Source: Alnus glutinosa (taxonomy: Eukaryota; Streptophyta; Magnoliopsida; Fagales; Betulaceae). From it: a DNA stretch of 64,000 nucleotides. The stretch covers positions 29,238,487-29,302,486 of the forward strand of contig NC_084893.1 of assembly GCF_958979055.1 (NCBI RefSeq), read 5' to 3'. Shown piece by piece: positions 24,117 to 34,889 of this stretch (its first letter is position 1; each line of letters begins with the position of its first letter). The translations under genes and the position numbers were made by a program. Below the pieces are notes generated by a model, which made no database searches, was not told the DNA's origin, and saw nothing but the letters and a program-made list of their open reading frames with translations.

Positions 24117-24235
24117 TAATTTTTTATTTTTTATTTTTAAAAAAAAAAATCAATATTTTTTGGCCCAATATGTTGGCTTAAGTTAGAATGGAAGTAAAAG
24201 TGTAAAACCCTAAATTTTATTATTTTAATTTTTTA

Positions 24236-24237
<2 letters not shown>

Positions 24238-24303
<66 letters not shown>

Positions 24304-25269
24304 TGGTAATTTTTGACACGACCCACGAACCCAACACGAGCACAACACAAAAATTTAGGGTTTGGGTTTGACATTATTGGGTACGGGTCATAATCGGATC
24401 AACCCGATTATGACCTGTTTATAATCGTGTCTGGCGGGTCAACCCACGTTGACACGACCCACGAACACGACACAAAAATTTAGGGTTTAGGTTTGACATT
24501 ATCGGGTTCGGGTCAACCCGATTATGACCTGTTTTTAATCATGTCTAGAAGACACGATTAGTATTTTTTTTTTTTAAAAAAAAAAGTCCGTCCAAAAGGA
24601 CCGAAAGTCCAAAACCATCATCATGTTGTTCACCGTCATGCATCACATTTCTATTTTCTAGTTTTCTTTTCGCTTCACCCAATTCACCGTCTTCAAGAAG
24701 TTCACGCCGCACACCTCTTAAACGGCCGAGACGCCTCTCAGAAACTCGGATCCTCCACAAGGTCCAGGGGCTCAAGCTCTCAAAGCCGCAAAAGCCGAAT
24801 TTTAGCTCTCAAAGCGAATCTCCACCATGCAAACCTCCAAAACGGCATCGTCCCCACCAACTCTTTCCCTTCGATCTCCACCAGTGTCGTCCCCGCCGGC
24901 TCTTTCCCTTTGATCTCCACAGGCGTTGTCCCCAACGGATCTTTCGGGGTCCAAGCCCAGTCAAACCTCCTAAAGGCTAAAGTCTTCGGTTCTGGTCGTC
25001 AGATCCGGAGGCTTGGGCTCTCCAGCCCTGCTCGGCTGCTCTACCTCGTTGACGTCGTGTCCTGTGGGCTGTGGGGTGGGCACTGGGCAGTGGGCATGCG
25101 TTACTGGGTTCATCGGGTTCGTGTCGTGTAACCCGGTTCACAACCAGGTCGTGTTCGGGTTATAGTGTTTGACCCAATTAATAATCGGGTCGGGTTCGTA
25201 TTGAACCCAATTGTGTAAACGGGTCAACTGAGTTGACACCAACCCGACCCATTAACCCGAATTGTCAAG

Positions 25270-25306
<37 letters not shown>
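24238..25306. repeat. (TA)n microsatellite split by an insertion
   Basis: About 31 AT units end at 24297 and about 17 TA units run from 25271 to 25306. In copy A the matching place has only about nine units (about 16812-16830). The transposon at 24298-25273 inserted within the TA run. Confidence 0.8.
24298..25273. mobile_element. Non-autonomous hAT-like transposon, 976 bases
   Basis: Ends are TAGGGTTGGTAATTTTTGAC on the left and GTCAAGCCTA on the right, whose reverse complement starts TAGGCTTGAC, so the termini are short imperfect inverted repeats. Subterminal DNA is full of inverted cgggtc, gacacgaccc and acccgatt blocks, as in plant hAT elements of this type. An 8-base duplication would be TATATATA, which the surrounding microsatellite hides. 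The centre (24600-25130) is GC-rich and carries about three diverged copies of a 57-base unit (cgtccccacc, ctctttcccttcgatctcc). Copy A shows the empty site. No transposase is present. Confidence 0.72.
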
Positions 25307-25308
<2 letters not shown>

Positions 25309-25461
25309 TCGGTTACTGGTTATAACCGATTTTAATATTTTCTAAAATTAGTAACCGCTTTGGTAGGGCCAATTACCAATTATTTTCAACCGGCTACCAA
25401 ACCAATTGACCTGTTAGCCGGCTACCGGTTGCTGGTTGGTACCTGATTACCAGTTACCAGA

Positions 25462-25800
25462 ATTGGGTGTATTTTGTTATTTGGATTTGTTATGTTTTGG
25501 ATTTGGATTTGTTACTGTTTTGGATTTTGGATTTAAAATCTGCATTAAAACCAGCCCAAAAGTGGCCAAAATTGGGTCAAAACAGGCCCAAACCCCAAAT
25601 TGAAAAGCGGTTATATTACAACCGCCGATTATCTACTCAATAACCATTTATAACCGCATCCGCCTAGGCGGTTAGCAGTTACGGTTGTTAAAATACAATA
25701 ACAACTAGGCGGTTAGCAGTTACGGTTGTTAAAATACAATAACAACTAGGCGGCTAGCGGTTTTAGCCAATAACCGTCGGTTATAATCGTTTGTACACCC
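25462..25800. repeat. Transposon tail with 41-base repeats
   Basis: Three copies of a unit of about 41 bases (ctaggcggttagcagttacg) start at 25664, 25704 and 25746. The block ends gtttgtacacccctatt, whose reverse complement aataggggtgtacaaac is a common hAT-type terminus. The left partner may be taggagtggaaactc near 23738. The whole could be one element with nested insertions. Confidence 0.4.
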
Positions 25801-26329
25801 CTATTCAAGAATATGAGTATATAAACTCTTTTTTTCTTTCTATTTTGTAATGCTAGAAAATACAAATTTTTTTTTTTTTTTTTTACAATTATCACACGAT
25901 GCTGATCTAGTAGTCTCAACTAACCATTGAATCATTCAGTGTTAAAAATAAAATAAAAATAAAAAAAATTCAAGGGTTGATTGAGGTTATTATGTCAGCT
26001 TTCTGAGATAGTTATCAAATAAAAAATGTAATTTCTAACGTTGCTCTATTTTTCTTTCTTTTAGCTATACTTGTTTGACTTCATTTACATTATATGAAGA
26101 AGCTCAATGTTAGAAATCTCTTTATTATCATGCAATTATCTCTTATGTGGCAGGAGCTAGCTATTAGCATTTGGATTAATCGTTGTTAAAAGTAAAATAA
26201 AATCTAAAGACTACTAGACTCTGACATTTCAGTAGAGCGGGATAGTTGTAGAATATCTGTACGACGCTTTCTAGCCGCATTTCTCTATGAATGAACAAAA
26301 ATATTTACATTTACACATAAAAAGTACGA

Positions 26330-26430
26330 AGTTGAAATGCCTAATTTTGCATGAGTGAGTCTCATTATTTGCATGCATGTCCAACCAACCATGCACTTCA
26401 ATTTGCATGAGTGGTTCATAATTTCAAAAA

Positions 26431-26461
<31 letters not shown>

Positions 26462-26560
26462 TAATTTGCATGGCCAAACGAATACATAATTTGCATGTCC
26501 AACCAACCATTTCAATTAACATGAGAGTCACTCGATTTGCATGACCTAGTATTATAGATA
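26330..26560. repeat. catgagtg/atttgcatg repeat block
   Basis: Repeated phrases such as ttttgcatgagtg, aatttgcatg and ccaaccaaccat occur here, at 30850-30965, and inverted at 22970-23150. They flank the B3-like copies and the AAA-ATPase pseudogene, suggesting a shared upstream region that was copied with them. Confidence 0.5.
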
Positions 26561-26617
26561 AGACTCAATGAAACTGATTTTCATAACAAAAAAGAAGAAG
26601 AAATTAAAGAGGAAACC

Positions 26618-27113
26618 ATGGAAAACCAACCTATTCCAACTCAAGTTGCTATTCCTGAAGGAAACTTGGAATATCTATTCACTAAAGAGATCACGTTAAC
26701 TGACATAACTAAGCAACTTGTAATGGCCGGTACAAGTAAGTATTTTAGAAGTTTGCCCGACATTCAAACTGACTTATATGGTGAAAAATGAAAAGAAGTT
26801 TGTGTAGTCCTCAAGGGAATTATTCCGGCACCCTAAAAGGTTACGGCACGTATGGAATAAGAATTTACAGAACAGGGTGGAGTGATATAATCAACCGCAA
26901 CGGATTTGGAGAAGGAACAGAAATTAACTGTTGGGCGGTCTACAATAAGGATTCAAACAAACTAAGCGTGCTCTTTGAAAGGGTAAAATTCATTATCAAA
27001 GTGAATTTACTTTGCTATAGTTTTTATTTTTTTATTTTTTTTTTATTTTTATACAGGTAGCCAATGATAACCAGGTCAAAGTGGTGAACCAAGAAAAAAG
27101 AAAACCAAGATAA
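26618..27113 (+). pseudogene. B3-like gene, frameshifted copy with intron
   Basis: The same ATG context as at 17405 (ggaaaccATGG). Residues run parallel to that copy through FTKEITLTDITKQLVM, then TGA at 26789-26791 stops the frame. The C-terminal block resumes in another frame (GYGTYGIRIYRTGWS, EGTEINCWAVY, KLSVLFER) to a donor after 26982. The acceptor here is intact (ATACAG), and exon 2 (27057-27113) adds VANDNQVKVV and a Lys/Arg-rich end before TAA. This copy therefore keeps the ancestral 3' exon that the copy at 17405 lost, but it has a broken 5' exon. Confidence 0.65.
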
Positions 27114-27724
27114 AAAGGAGTCGGCGGTCAACCCAACGAACCAAGATAATCAGGTAGCAGAGGTCAACCAAGCGGGCCAAAACAACCCGGTGCGCAGTTT
27201 AGTAAGTTAGGAATAATATGTTAGAGAAGAAGAAGAAGAAGAAGCCTTTCTTCATTAGAATTTTTTTTCCCCTACAAATATGTTCTTTATCAAATTAGCC
27301 GAAAGAACAAAATTATGTAACAAACATTAATTTTATGGGAAAATTAATGATTGGAAACTGCATTATAACATTTAGAGAACAAGTCATAAATATCCAATTT
27401 CAAACTCCGTAATCAAAATCGTCCCTAAATCTAAATGATCTAAATGGGTCAGATATAAAATAAAAATTGATGACAAGGAAGCAATATATATTCTACCGAT
27501 AACTAACCCTAAATTATATAAGATTGGGAAGAGACGAAGTGTATAACAAAACAAAAGAAAACCTATATATATATACACTATCCTGCACCCACCAGATTTC
27601 TGCCATCTCTAATCCCGTTAAACCATTGAGTAGAATGGATCGAATAACCTCTCTCAACGTGGAGTTGGGTAGACAATCCCCAGTACTACGTACTCCTGGA
27701 TCCCCCAACTTGAAATCAAACAAC

Positions 27725-28579
27725 CGGGGGCGGGGCGGAATTACGATTTGAGATGAGGGGGCATAACTTTTCTTTTTCTATATATATAATAAAAAAAATA
27801 AAAAAAAAATAAAAACTTTTAGAGTAAGAAGTTAATTTTAGGGAACGAACTCATTAATAATAAAATAAAATTAGATGACTTTTTTAAATTTTTAAGACTT
27901 TTTAAAAGTTTATGGGGGATGATCACTACTGTCCTTCCAAGGTTATGGATAGTTTCACCCTTGCAAACAACTATAATATGCTTGGAGCCCTTCCAGTCCA
28001 CCTAATTAGTACTCTTTTATGGGGCCGTACAAGTAGGCGAGTATTAACCACTACTAACCGTCTATGTGGATGTGCAAATGGTTAACAAAAATCACTAGCC
28101 TCATATTCGGATAGCAGTTTTAAGCTAAGCATATATATATAATAACCCACGTTGCTATCATGTACTAAGCATGGTCCCTTATGCTCATCTTCCGGTCCAC
28201 ATAACGTGGCCTCGATGCAGCCCTTTCAAACCTGGAGAAGGATCCTGGTTATCTTTTTATTTTGATTTAATTTAAGTACTTAGACTCCCACTAAAGCTAG
28301 AAGGGGAATAACTTTAATTCGATCGTGGTAGAAATTAGGCTTTGTTTGCCTGTCAATGAGAAGTTGACACGTAAGCCTGGAGCAAGAAAATGAAATATAT
28401 GCAAAACACTCGATTTCTTGGCAGGCCTCCCCCAAGCCCCAAAGTTCTCCCCAAAAAAAAAAAAATTAAAATTTTATCCCAAATTTTGTTATTTTTTTTT
28501 TAAAAAAATTTTGGCCCCTCCAAAACTTTTTCTTTCAATTTGGCCTCCCCCCAACTTGTGGGGTTGGCTCCGCCCCTGG
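27725..28579. mobile_element. Non-autonomous element with GGGGCGG-type ends
   Basis: The left end is ccgggggcggggcggaa and the right end is ggctccgcccctgga, whose reverse complement tccaggggcggagcc matches the left end imperfectly. Both ends are followed inward by T- and A-rich stretches. There is no open frame of note (a frame at 27524 crosses the left end and is unlikely). Target duplications are not evident. Confidence 0.4.
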
Positions 28580-28706
28580 ATCTTACGTACATACAGGATA
28601 CATCCATCAAAAAAATCATAAATCGTCATAAATCATGATATCATGGTGTTATCATTAAGCCACTAAACCGCATCTATAAGGATACTTTCACGTTTATGAA
28701 TTTATG

Positions 28707-29747
28707 GGAAAAATGCAATTTAGTCTCTCAAATTACTACTCTTTTTTTGAATGGCCTCTTAAACTACCAAGACTTACACTCTGACCCTTCAAATTACCAA
28801 AATCTTTGAAAAATGCATCTTTTAACGAAATATCTCCATAATACCCATGCCAAATGTCATTTTTCAATTTAAAAAAAAAACTAAAATTTAATTTTTTATT
28901 TTTATAATTTTAAAAAAATATTGCAATGGACCGGAGGACGTACTGCTACTTTCCAACATCGTCGTTGGGCACGATGCACGCTTACAGCTCGACGAACTCG
29001 TCCCCGCCTCTCCAAACGCAAATATGACTAATTTTCTATCCTTCGATGTTTATGATATTGATCTTTCGAAGGTTACAAATGATTCCAATCTGAATTTTAT
29101 TTTGTTACAAACGACGAACAAGTCTATCATCATTGTGGAAAACCTCGATCGGTTTCTGACGGAGAAATTAACGGCCGTGAGTTTGTTCGTTGATGTTCAT
29201 ATCCATTTTTCTCTCTGTGATTTTTTGGCATTTAAAACGTTGGCCAATAGCTACCTGGGGCTCAAAGATCATAAGTTTTTCTCTTAGGTGGAGGATATTT
29301 TTTAGAGCGAGGCGATCTTGAGCTCGATCGAGATCAACGAGCTAATGATTGCGAATTGGAACTCGCCGAATCGGGCTATAAAATCGGTCATAACGGCGTT
29401 TCAAATGGAAGGTGATCGGAGGGTTGTCAGGAAGATTGGGCCGTGGTTGAGAAATAACGCCACCCCAAACACTCATCTTTTTTAAAAAAAAAAATAAGAA
29501 ACAAAATTTCAGTTTATTTATTATTTAAATTTTAAAAAAAATAAATAAATAAAAATATTTTTGAATATTTTTATTATTTTTTTAATTGAAAAATGACACG
29601 TGGCAAAGGTATTATGAGGATATTTCGTTAAAATTAGCATTTTTCAAAGGTTTTGGTAGTTTGGAAGGTCAGAGTACAAGCCTTTGTAATTTAAAAGGCC
29701 ATCCAAAAAAAGAATAATAGTTTGTGAGGCTAAATTATATTTTTTCC
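28707..29747. mobile_element. MULE-like element carrying an AAA-ATPase fragment
   Basis: Long terminal inverted repeats of about 165 bases: the left covers 28707-28870 and the right 29583-29747 in inverted form (both read ggaaaaa..., ttgaaaaatgc and aacgaaatatc from outside in). They enclose gene-derived sequence. Flanks share aatttat at 28699-28705 and 29750-29756, compatible with an imperfect 9-base duplication. Long inverted repeats, no transposase and a host gene piece together define a Pack-MULE. Confidence 0.75.
28930..29450 (+). pseudogene. Captured AAA-ATPase (BCS1-like) fragment
   Basis: Reads NFLSFDVYDIDLSKVTNDS, then TTNKSIIIVENLDRFL (a Walker B region where the usual EDID has become ENLD), then after a jump HIHFSLCDFLAFKTLANSYL and a C-terminal helix region with stops. 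The section between Walker B and the arginine-finger region (normally GLLN...TTNHKERLDPALLRPGRMD) is deleted. The Walker A loop is absent. The parent family is the plant mitochondrial AAA-ATPase (BCS1-like). A decayed full-length relative lies 2 kb downstream. Confidence 0.8.
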
Positions 29748-29829
29748 TTAATTTATTTATAGTAATTTTGAATATTGTTCTAAAAATAAAGTTGCTAAAG
29801 GGTTTCAAACCGGCCCAATCCTAAGGACC

Positions 29830-30165
29830 ATTGAAGAATGGCTTAACCATCATGCTATTGTGTCATTATTATTTGTATAACAAATAATAAAGAATAATAA
29901 AAAGTCATCCCCTTGAATCCGTAAATTTACATTTCCATTGTTGCGAAGATACATTTTTATTTTATAATTATTTAACATTGACGTGAAAGTCCTAACCAAC
30001 TTTTTAATCACTTCTTGTTTAAAAAAAAAAATAAAAAAAAATATTGTATAATAATTTTAAGATAAAAATATGGTGTATATATATATATATATATATATAT
30101 AGCGTTACTCTTTATTAAAACATGTCCGTTTAATGTGCTACACGTCCTATGCCAAATTTTATTTT
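29830..30165 (+). repeat. Dispersed repeat, copy 2 (partial)
   Basis: Blocks aataataaaaagtcatcccc, tttccattgttgcgaag and aacatgtccgtttaatgtg follow the same order as copy 1 at 14340. The left part is missing. TA microsatellites at 30077-30100 and 30173-30190 flank the right part. Confidence 0.5.
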
Positions 30166-30570
30166 TAGAATATATATATATATATATATATTGTTGACTA
30201 TGCATACTAAAACGTCATTAAATTTATGAGCCTTCGATCGGCCCCCTTCAATTTCATTTTAGTAGCCTTTTGGCCTGCCTCAGGTCTACCATTTTGTGTT
30301 GACGATCAACGTTTTTTATATGAAGAAATGCCCAAGAGTATGCGTGTATAAGCTTCTTTTTTTCTTTTTTCTCTTTTTTTTATTACATCAGTTTTGTGAG
30401 ATAATTATAAAATAAAAATATAGTTTCTAACATTTATCTTTCTTTTTTAAGGGATACTTGTTTGAGTACATTTAGATTATATGAGTAAGATTAACACTAT
30501 AAATTATATTACTATCCTGCAACTATTTCTTATGTGGCAAGTTCTAGTAGCACTTAGATTAAATATTGTT

Positions 30571-30688
30571 GTTCACAAGGGGTACCTCAATCGGCTGGGG
30601 ACTACGCCTCATAAAACGGAGATCACTAATTCGAATTCTCCCTCTCCCTCTCCCTCTTATGTGGATATGTAAAAAAAAAAAAAAAAAA
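30571..30688 (+). mobile_element. tRNA-derived SINE with 15-base target duplication
   Basis: The body starts gttcacaaggggtacctcaa. It holds an A-box-like cctcaatcggctgggg and a B-box-like aattcgaattct, the internal RNA polymerase III promoter spaced as in tRNAs, then a CT-rich stretch and an 18-base A tail. It is flanked by perfect 15-base repeats AGATTAAATATTGTT at 30556-30570 and 30689-30703. This is a complete, fairly recent SINE copy. Confidence 0.9.
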
Positions 30689-31111
30689 AGATTAAATATT
30701 GTTAAAATTAAAAAAGAAAAAAAAAAAAAAATCTAAAGTCTACTAGACTATGCCATGTCAGTAGAGCAAGATAGTTGTGAAATAATACTATGGTTTCTAG
30801 CATTTCTCTATGAACGAACAAGAAATAATTACATTTACACATAAAAAGTATGAAGTTGAAATGTCTAATTTTGCATGAGTGATCGAGTCACATTATTCGC
30901 ATGTCCAAGTCCTACCAACCATTTCAATTTTGCATGAGTGGGTCACATAATTTGCATGACTTATGTGAATGGAATAGATCGAAGAACCTAAACCGACCAA
31001 TAATACAACAACTACTACATACGTACGTTTAATTAAGTCTATATATATATAAAAGCAAGCCGATCATCAAGAACAAATATTTAAAGCCTAGTTTACCCAC
31101 ATCGATCGATC

Positions 31112-32537
31112 ATGATATCTGGTCTGAAGAGCGCAACATCAACGTGGTTCATGATTTTACAAACCGCCAATCAACTTTTACCGCCGCGTCTTCGATCGTT
31201 CATCTTCTCAATATTGAAGCGCGCGCGCTTCTTCTCTGGTCTCATGGCTTCTGATAATCGCGAGACATGCATTCACCATGCATCAATGCGTCGTGGGAGA
31301 ACTCGACTCGTAACGGACTCTATTACGCTGCCAGAGAATACCTGCCTTCCAAGATTAGTCACGCAAACAAGAATCTTAGAGCGGGCAAGTCAGTAAATCG
31401 TCAAGACATAGAAGTCGACGGAATCCAAGTTGGAGAAGCCGTCGAGGATGTCTTTGACAACATCAAGCTTACCTGGAGATTTTTCTTTCGGGAAGATGCA
31501 TGGTTTTGAGCCAATTCATAATATTCGTATGTATAATGTACGAGCTAACTTTCTCTGAAAAGGATAGGGAGAAAGTCATGGATTCTTACTTGCCTCATGT
31601 CTTAAGCACATACAGGGCCATCAAAAAGAAAAGGAAGGCAAGGAAGGTAATTGCCATGGACATCTACACATGGATTCCGAGGGATAGATATTGGGAAGCA
31701 TCCCCACTAAATTAAACCATCCATCCACATTCGACACCCTCGCCATTGAACCTGAGTTAAAGAAGGCTATTGTCGATGACCTCGATCGGTTCCTGGCCAG
31801 GAAGGACTTTTACAAAAAGGTCGGGAAGCGTTGGAACCGGGGTTATTTATTTTACGGCCCTTCTGGAACTGGGAAATCCAGCCTCATCGCTGCTATCGCA
31901 AATTACTCCAACTTTGATGTCTACATTTTGGAGCTCACCAATTTTAACACTGATGATGAACTGTTGATAGCGTTAATTGCTTCATTCGCCCTCTCATTCC
32001 CTAATTGTGGTTGAGGACATAGATTGCAATAAAGCGGTCCAAGATCGATCAAAAGAAGTTGGCGTTGATCCGGCCAAGTTCTCCAAGGTTAGTATGTCCA
32101 CAAAGCATTCTAAAATCTGTCGTTTCGAATTCATACATTATTTTCCCAATCGATATTTGTTTCTGCTGTTTTCGCAGGTCACCCTGTCGGGTCTACTAAA
32201 TGCCATAGATGGTATGTGGTCAAGTAACGGGGACGAGCGAATCATAGTGTTTACTACAAATCACAAAGAGCGACTAGATCCAGCATGGTTACTTCCTGGT
32301 CGGATGGACATGCACATTATTTTGTCCTTCTGCACCTTTAATGGGTTCCGAATCTTAGCCTCCAATTACTTGGACGTCCAAAGCCACCCGCTCTTTGAAC
32401 AAGTTGAAGGCTTGCTAGAGAAAGTAGAGGTGACTCCTGCAGCAGTGGCAGAAGAATTAATGAAGAGCGATGATGCTGATGTTGCTCTTGGAGGACTTGT
32501 TGAGTTGCTTAAGCAAAAAGAGATGGGAAGTGAATAA
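31112..32537 (+). pseudogene. Mitochondrial-type AAA-ATPase (BCS1-like), frameshifted
   Basis: The pieces add up to a nearly full plant AAA-ATPase of the BCS1/AATP1 type but need at least four frame changes. Piece 1 (31112 on) is the membrane-anchor start with PPRLRSFIFSIL. Piece 2 (about 31297-31493) holds NGLYYAAREYLPSKIS and GEAVEDVFDNIKLTWRFFF. Piece 3 (about 31540-31660) holds ELTFSEKDREKVMDSYLPHV. Piece 4 (about 31695-31970) has ELKKAIVDDLDRFL and Walker A GPSGTGKSS. Piece 5 (31977-32537) has Walker B SLIVVEDIDC, GLLNAIDGMWSS, TTNHKERLDP, GRMDMHI and the VTPAAVAEELMKS tail. A possible intron at 32090-32177 is in frame when retained. Motifs are well kept, so inactivation looks recent, unless the shifts are sequencing errors. 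Confidence 0.85.
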
Positions 32538-32668
32538 ATCGAAGGATATAGATGAGAAAGTGCCCTACGATCTTGATATTATTTTCTTTTTAAATATGTA
32601 ATTGTTATGAGTAGTAATTTTTATCAATCTTTAATGTTTACTTTAACATTTATTACATGATTTATTTA

Positions 32669-34348
32669 TGATGAGAATGTAAAATGTTATATTTTTTCCC
32701 ATTATATTTAATCTCTTATACTTATTTAATGCTTAAATACACTCATTTTTCTTATATTTTGATTTATGATATAAATTGAGGCATTAAATGCAAAACAAAG
32801 CTAATTGGGCGATTTTGGACAGTTTTGACATCAGTTCGTAATCTGAGCATAACTCTCTCATAAAAGCTCCGATTGAGATGATTCAAGATGTTGTGAAACG
32901 CCAAGAAAAAGATCTACAACTTTTATGTTTTACGTTTTGAGAGATACAGGATGAATCAAGGTCGAAATCGGGCTTGAAGTTGACGTTCTGATGTGGATCT
33001 GATGCGATTTATTTTAGGAAGTTTTCAGATATGGAAATTTCTTTACTTTGAGCCTTTTCATAATCATCCAATCAATTCCAACCAAGCCAAGCAATAAATA
33101 CAAAGTCAAGCAAAAGAAAGAAAAGGAAGGAAAAGATGCGTAGAGGACCAAGAAAATAAAGAAGATATTCGTGGGGACCACGTGAAAGAAGACAACATGA
33201 AAGGAGCATCTCTTTCCATGACAAAGGAAATTGACTTTCTCTCCATACTTGGCAGATTTGTGGGACTTATACAAGAAAGAATCGAGAAAGCATATGGCAA
33301 CAAAAGTCCCCATTGAAATCATCACCTTCCTAATTATCCTAGCATTTATTTTATGTTTAATATATTCCTTAATTAGTCAAGATTTGGGTAGTGTTATTTT
33401 AGGATAGTATTTGGAATATCTTTCATTAGGAGATTTCCTAGGCTTCTAGCATATGGGATGAAACGTGTATAAAAGGGGGGAACCATGACACACCTTAGAC
33501 CTTCTATCTTACAACACATCTCCAATCTTCTATCTTCCATCTTCTCCCCTCTTCTCTAAGTTTTAGTCATGGCCCTGCGTGGCTAAACTTTCATAATTGG
33601 TCGAAGGAAACGGAAGCCTCGGAATCAATAAAACTGTGAGATCTAATTTGTCTTTATTGTTTGATTTATGCTTTGAGTATCAGATGTTCTTCTATACTTA
33701 TTTTCATGATTGTCTCGTTTAATTGCTAGGAGTACTACTAGTTTATTATTCATTACAATCTATTGCTAGGTTGGATATCAAATCCGTAATTGTTTGATCC
33801 ATCCAATCTGTGAAGCAACTAAGATTTAATGATTTGCCGCGTCTAAGCAATTATTAAATCTTAGGAAGAACATCCGACGAAACTAAATGCAACCGCGTGG
33901 CTTGTGTTGTTTCGCTTCATCGATCTCTCTAATTCTTAAGGCTGCTACTAGATTAAACCTATAGAGCGTGTCTTAGGTTGTTTAGTAGTTAGGGTTAATT
34001 AGAGCGCGTCTAACTCTAATTAACTACTACTAAGGGGAGATAGGAAAACAGTTCCAACGATGAATATTCAAAGTATGAATTGATATATATTTGCATCGAT
34101 GATCAGTTGTAAAATTTCGATGGTGGAAGTTGACTTAGACCAATGTTTCTTACTTGATTGATATTTTAATTTGAATTGTTTCTTAGTTATTTTTCTTAAA
34201 ATTATTTTCATATTCAAAACCCCCCATCCTTGTTCACATAAGCATAAAACTCGGCTAATTACTCTATGTGGGATCGATCCTTACTTGCACTACTACATAT
34301 ATTTTAGAAGTAAAGTTTTTATTTTTGGGTGCTCGCGACAACACGTCA
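32669..34348 (+). mobile_element. Solo LTR of a Ty3/gypsy-type element, 1680 bases
   Basis: The insert begins TGATGAGAATGT and ends ACAACACGTCA, so it has TG...CA ends. It interrupts the dispersed repeat whose intact copy is at 14340. The sequence ATTTATTTA lies on both sides (32660-32668 and 34349-34357). The usual 5-base duplication would be ATTTA. Near its end is gtgggatcgatccttacttg, a phrase common in plant gypsy LTRs. A TATA-like gtgtataaaagg at 33465-33476 fits an LTR promoter. No gag-pol sequence and no second LTR are found. Confidence 0.75.
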
Positions 34349-34560
34349 ATTTATTTATTAATATAATGAATCATTATTGTTATAATGAATAATGAAAGAG
34401 TAATGAAAAGCCCTCTCCTGTAATCCCTAAATACTCATCTTTCCATTGTCCCAAGCATATATTCTAGCATAGCATTTTTTATTTATTAAAACATGTCTAT
34501 TAAATGTGCCACACATTGGATGCCAAATTTTATAAATGGAATTATCAAAAAAAATCATTT
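34349..34560 (+). repeat. Dispersed repeat, copy 3 (right part)
   Basis: This continues the repeat begun at 32595-32668 on the other side of the solo LTR: attgttataatgaataatga, tttccattgtcccaagcata, aacatgtctattaaatgtg. It matches copy 1 at 14450-14760. Confidence 0.6.
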
Positions 34561-34889
34561 TTTTTATTGGCTATGTATCCTCAAATATCAACTAATTTAT
34601 GAACTCCTTCAGCCCCTTCAATATCAAATTAGGATCCCTTCAATTAGGGTGCCTGAATTGCACTGAAATTCTGACGGTCCAAAGCGCGGGAAGCTGCGAA
34701 ACTCACCTCTAAAAAGGAGACCAACAAATAAAGACGACTGTGTACTTTTTGCATTCACAAGAATGGGGTAAGAAATTGATTCCTAAACTGCCTTTAAAGA
34801 TATACAGGGTAAAAACTATAACCAATGAAAAATTACAACCAGTAATTCAACAAGTACATGAATTTCTGAACTACGTTACTCAAAATTTT

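Larger units (their letters stand above)
21573..25461 (+). repeat. Segmental duplication, copy B
   Basis: This is the partner of copy A at 14980-16982. Extra blocks are a solo LTR at 21706-22141, a block at about 22848-23227 containing catgcagattatgtgaccc motifs, and a hAT-like element at 24298-25273. The edges with copy A are recognisable on both sides of each block. Confidence 0.85.

Noticed and set aside
24910-25131. 73-codon frame in a GC-rich stretch
   Set aside because: It lies inside the hAT-like element and crosses its right subterminal repeats. Only the GC-rich core is noted as a possible capture.
30579-30650. Possible tRNA gene
   Set aside because: A- and B-box-like sequences are present, but the cloverleaf is broken and an A tail with target duplication marks a SINE.
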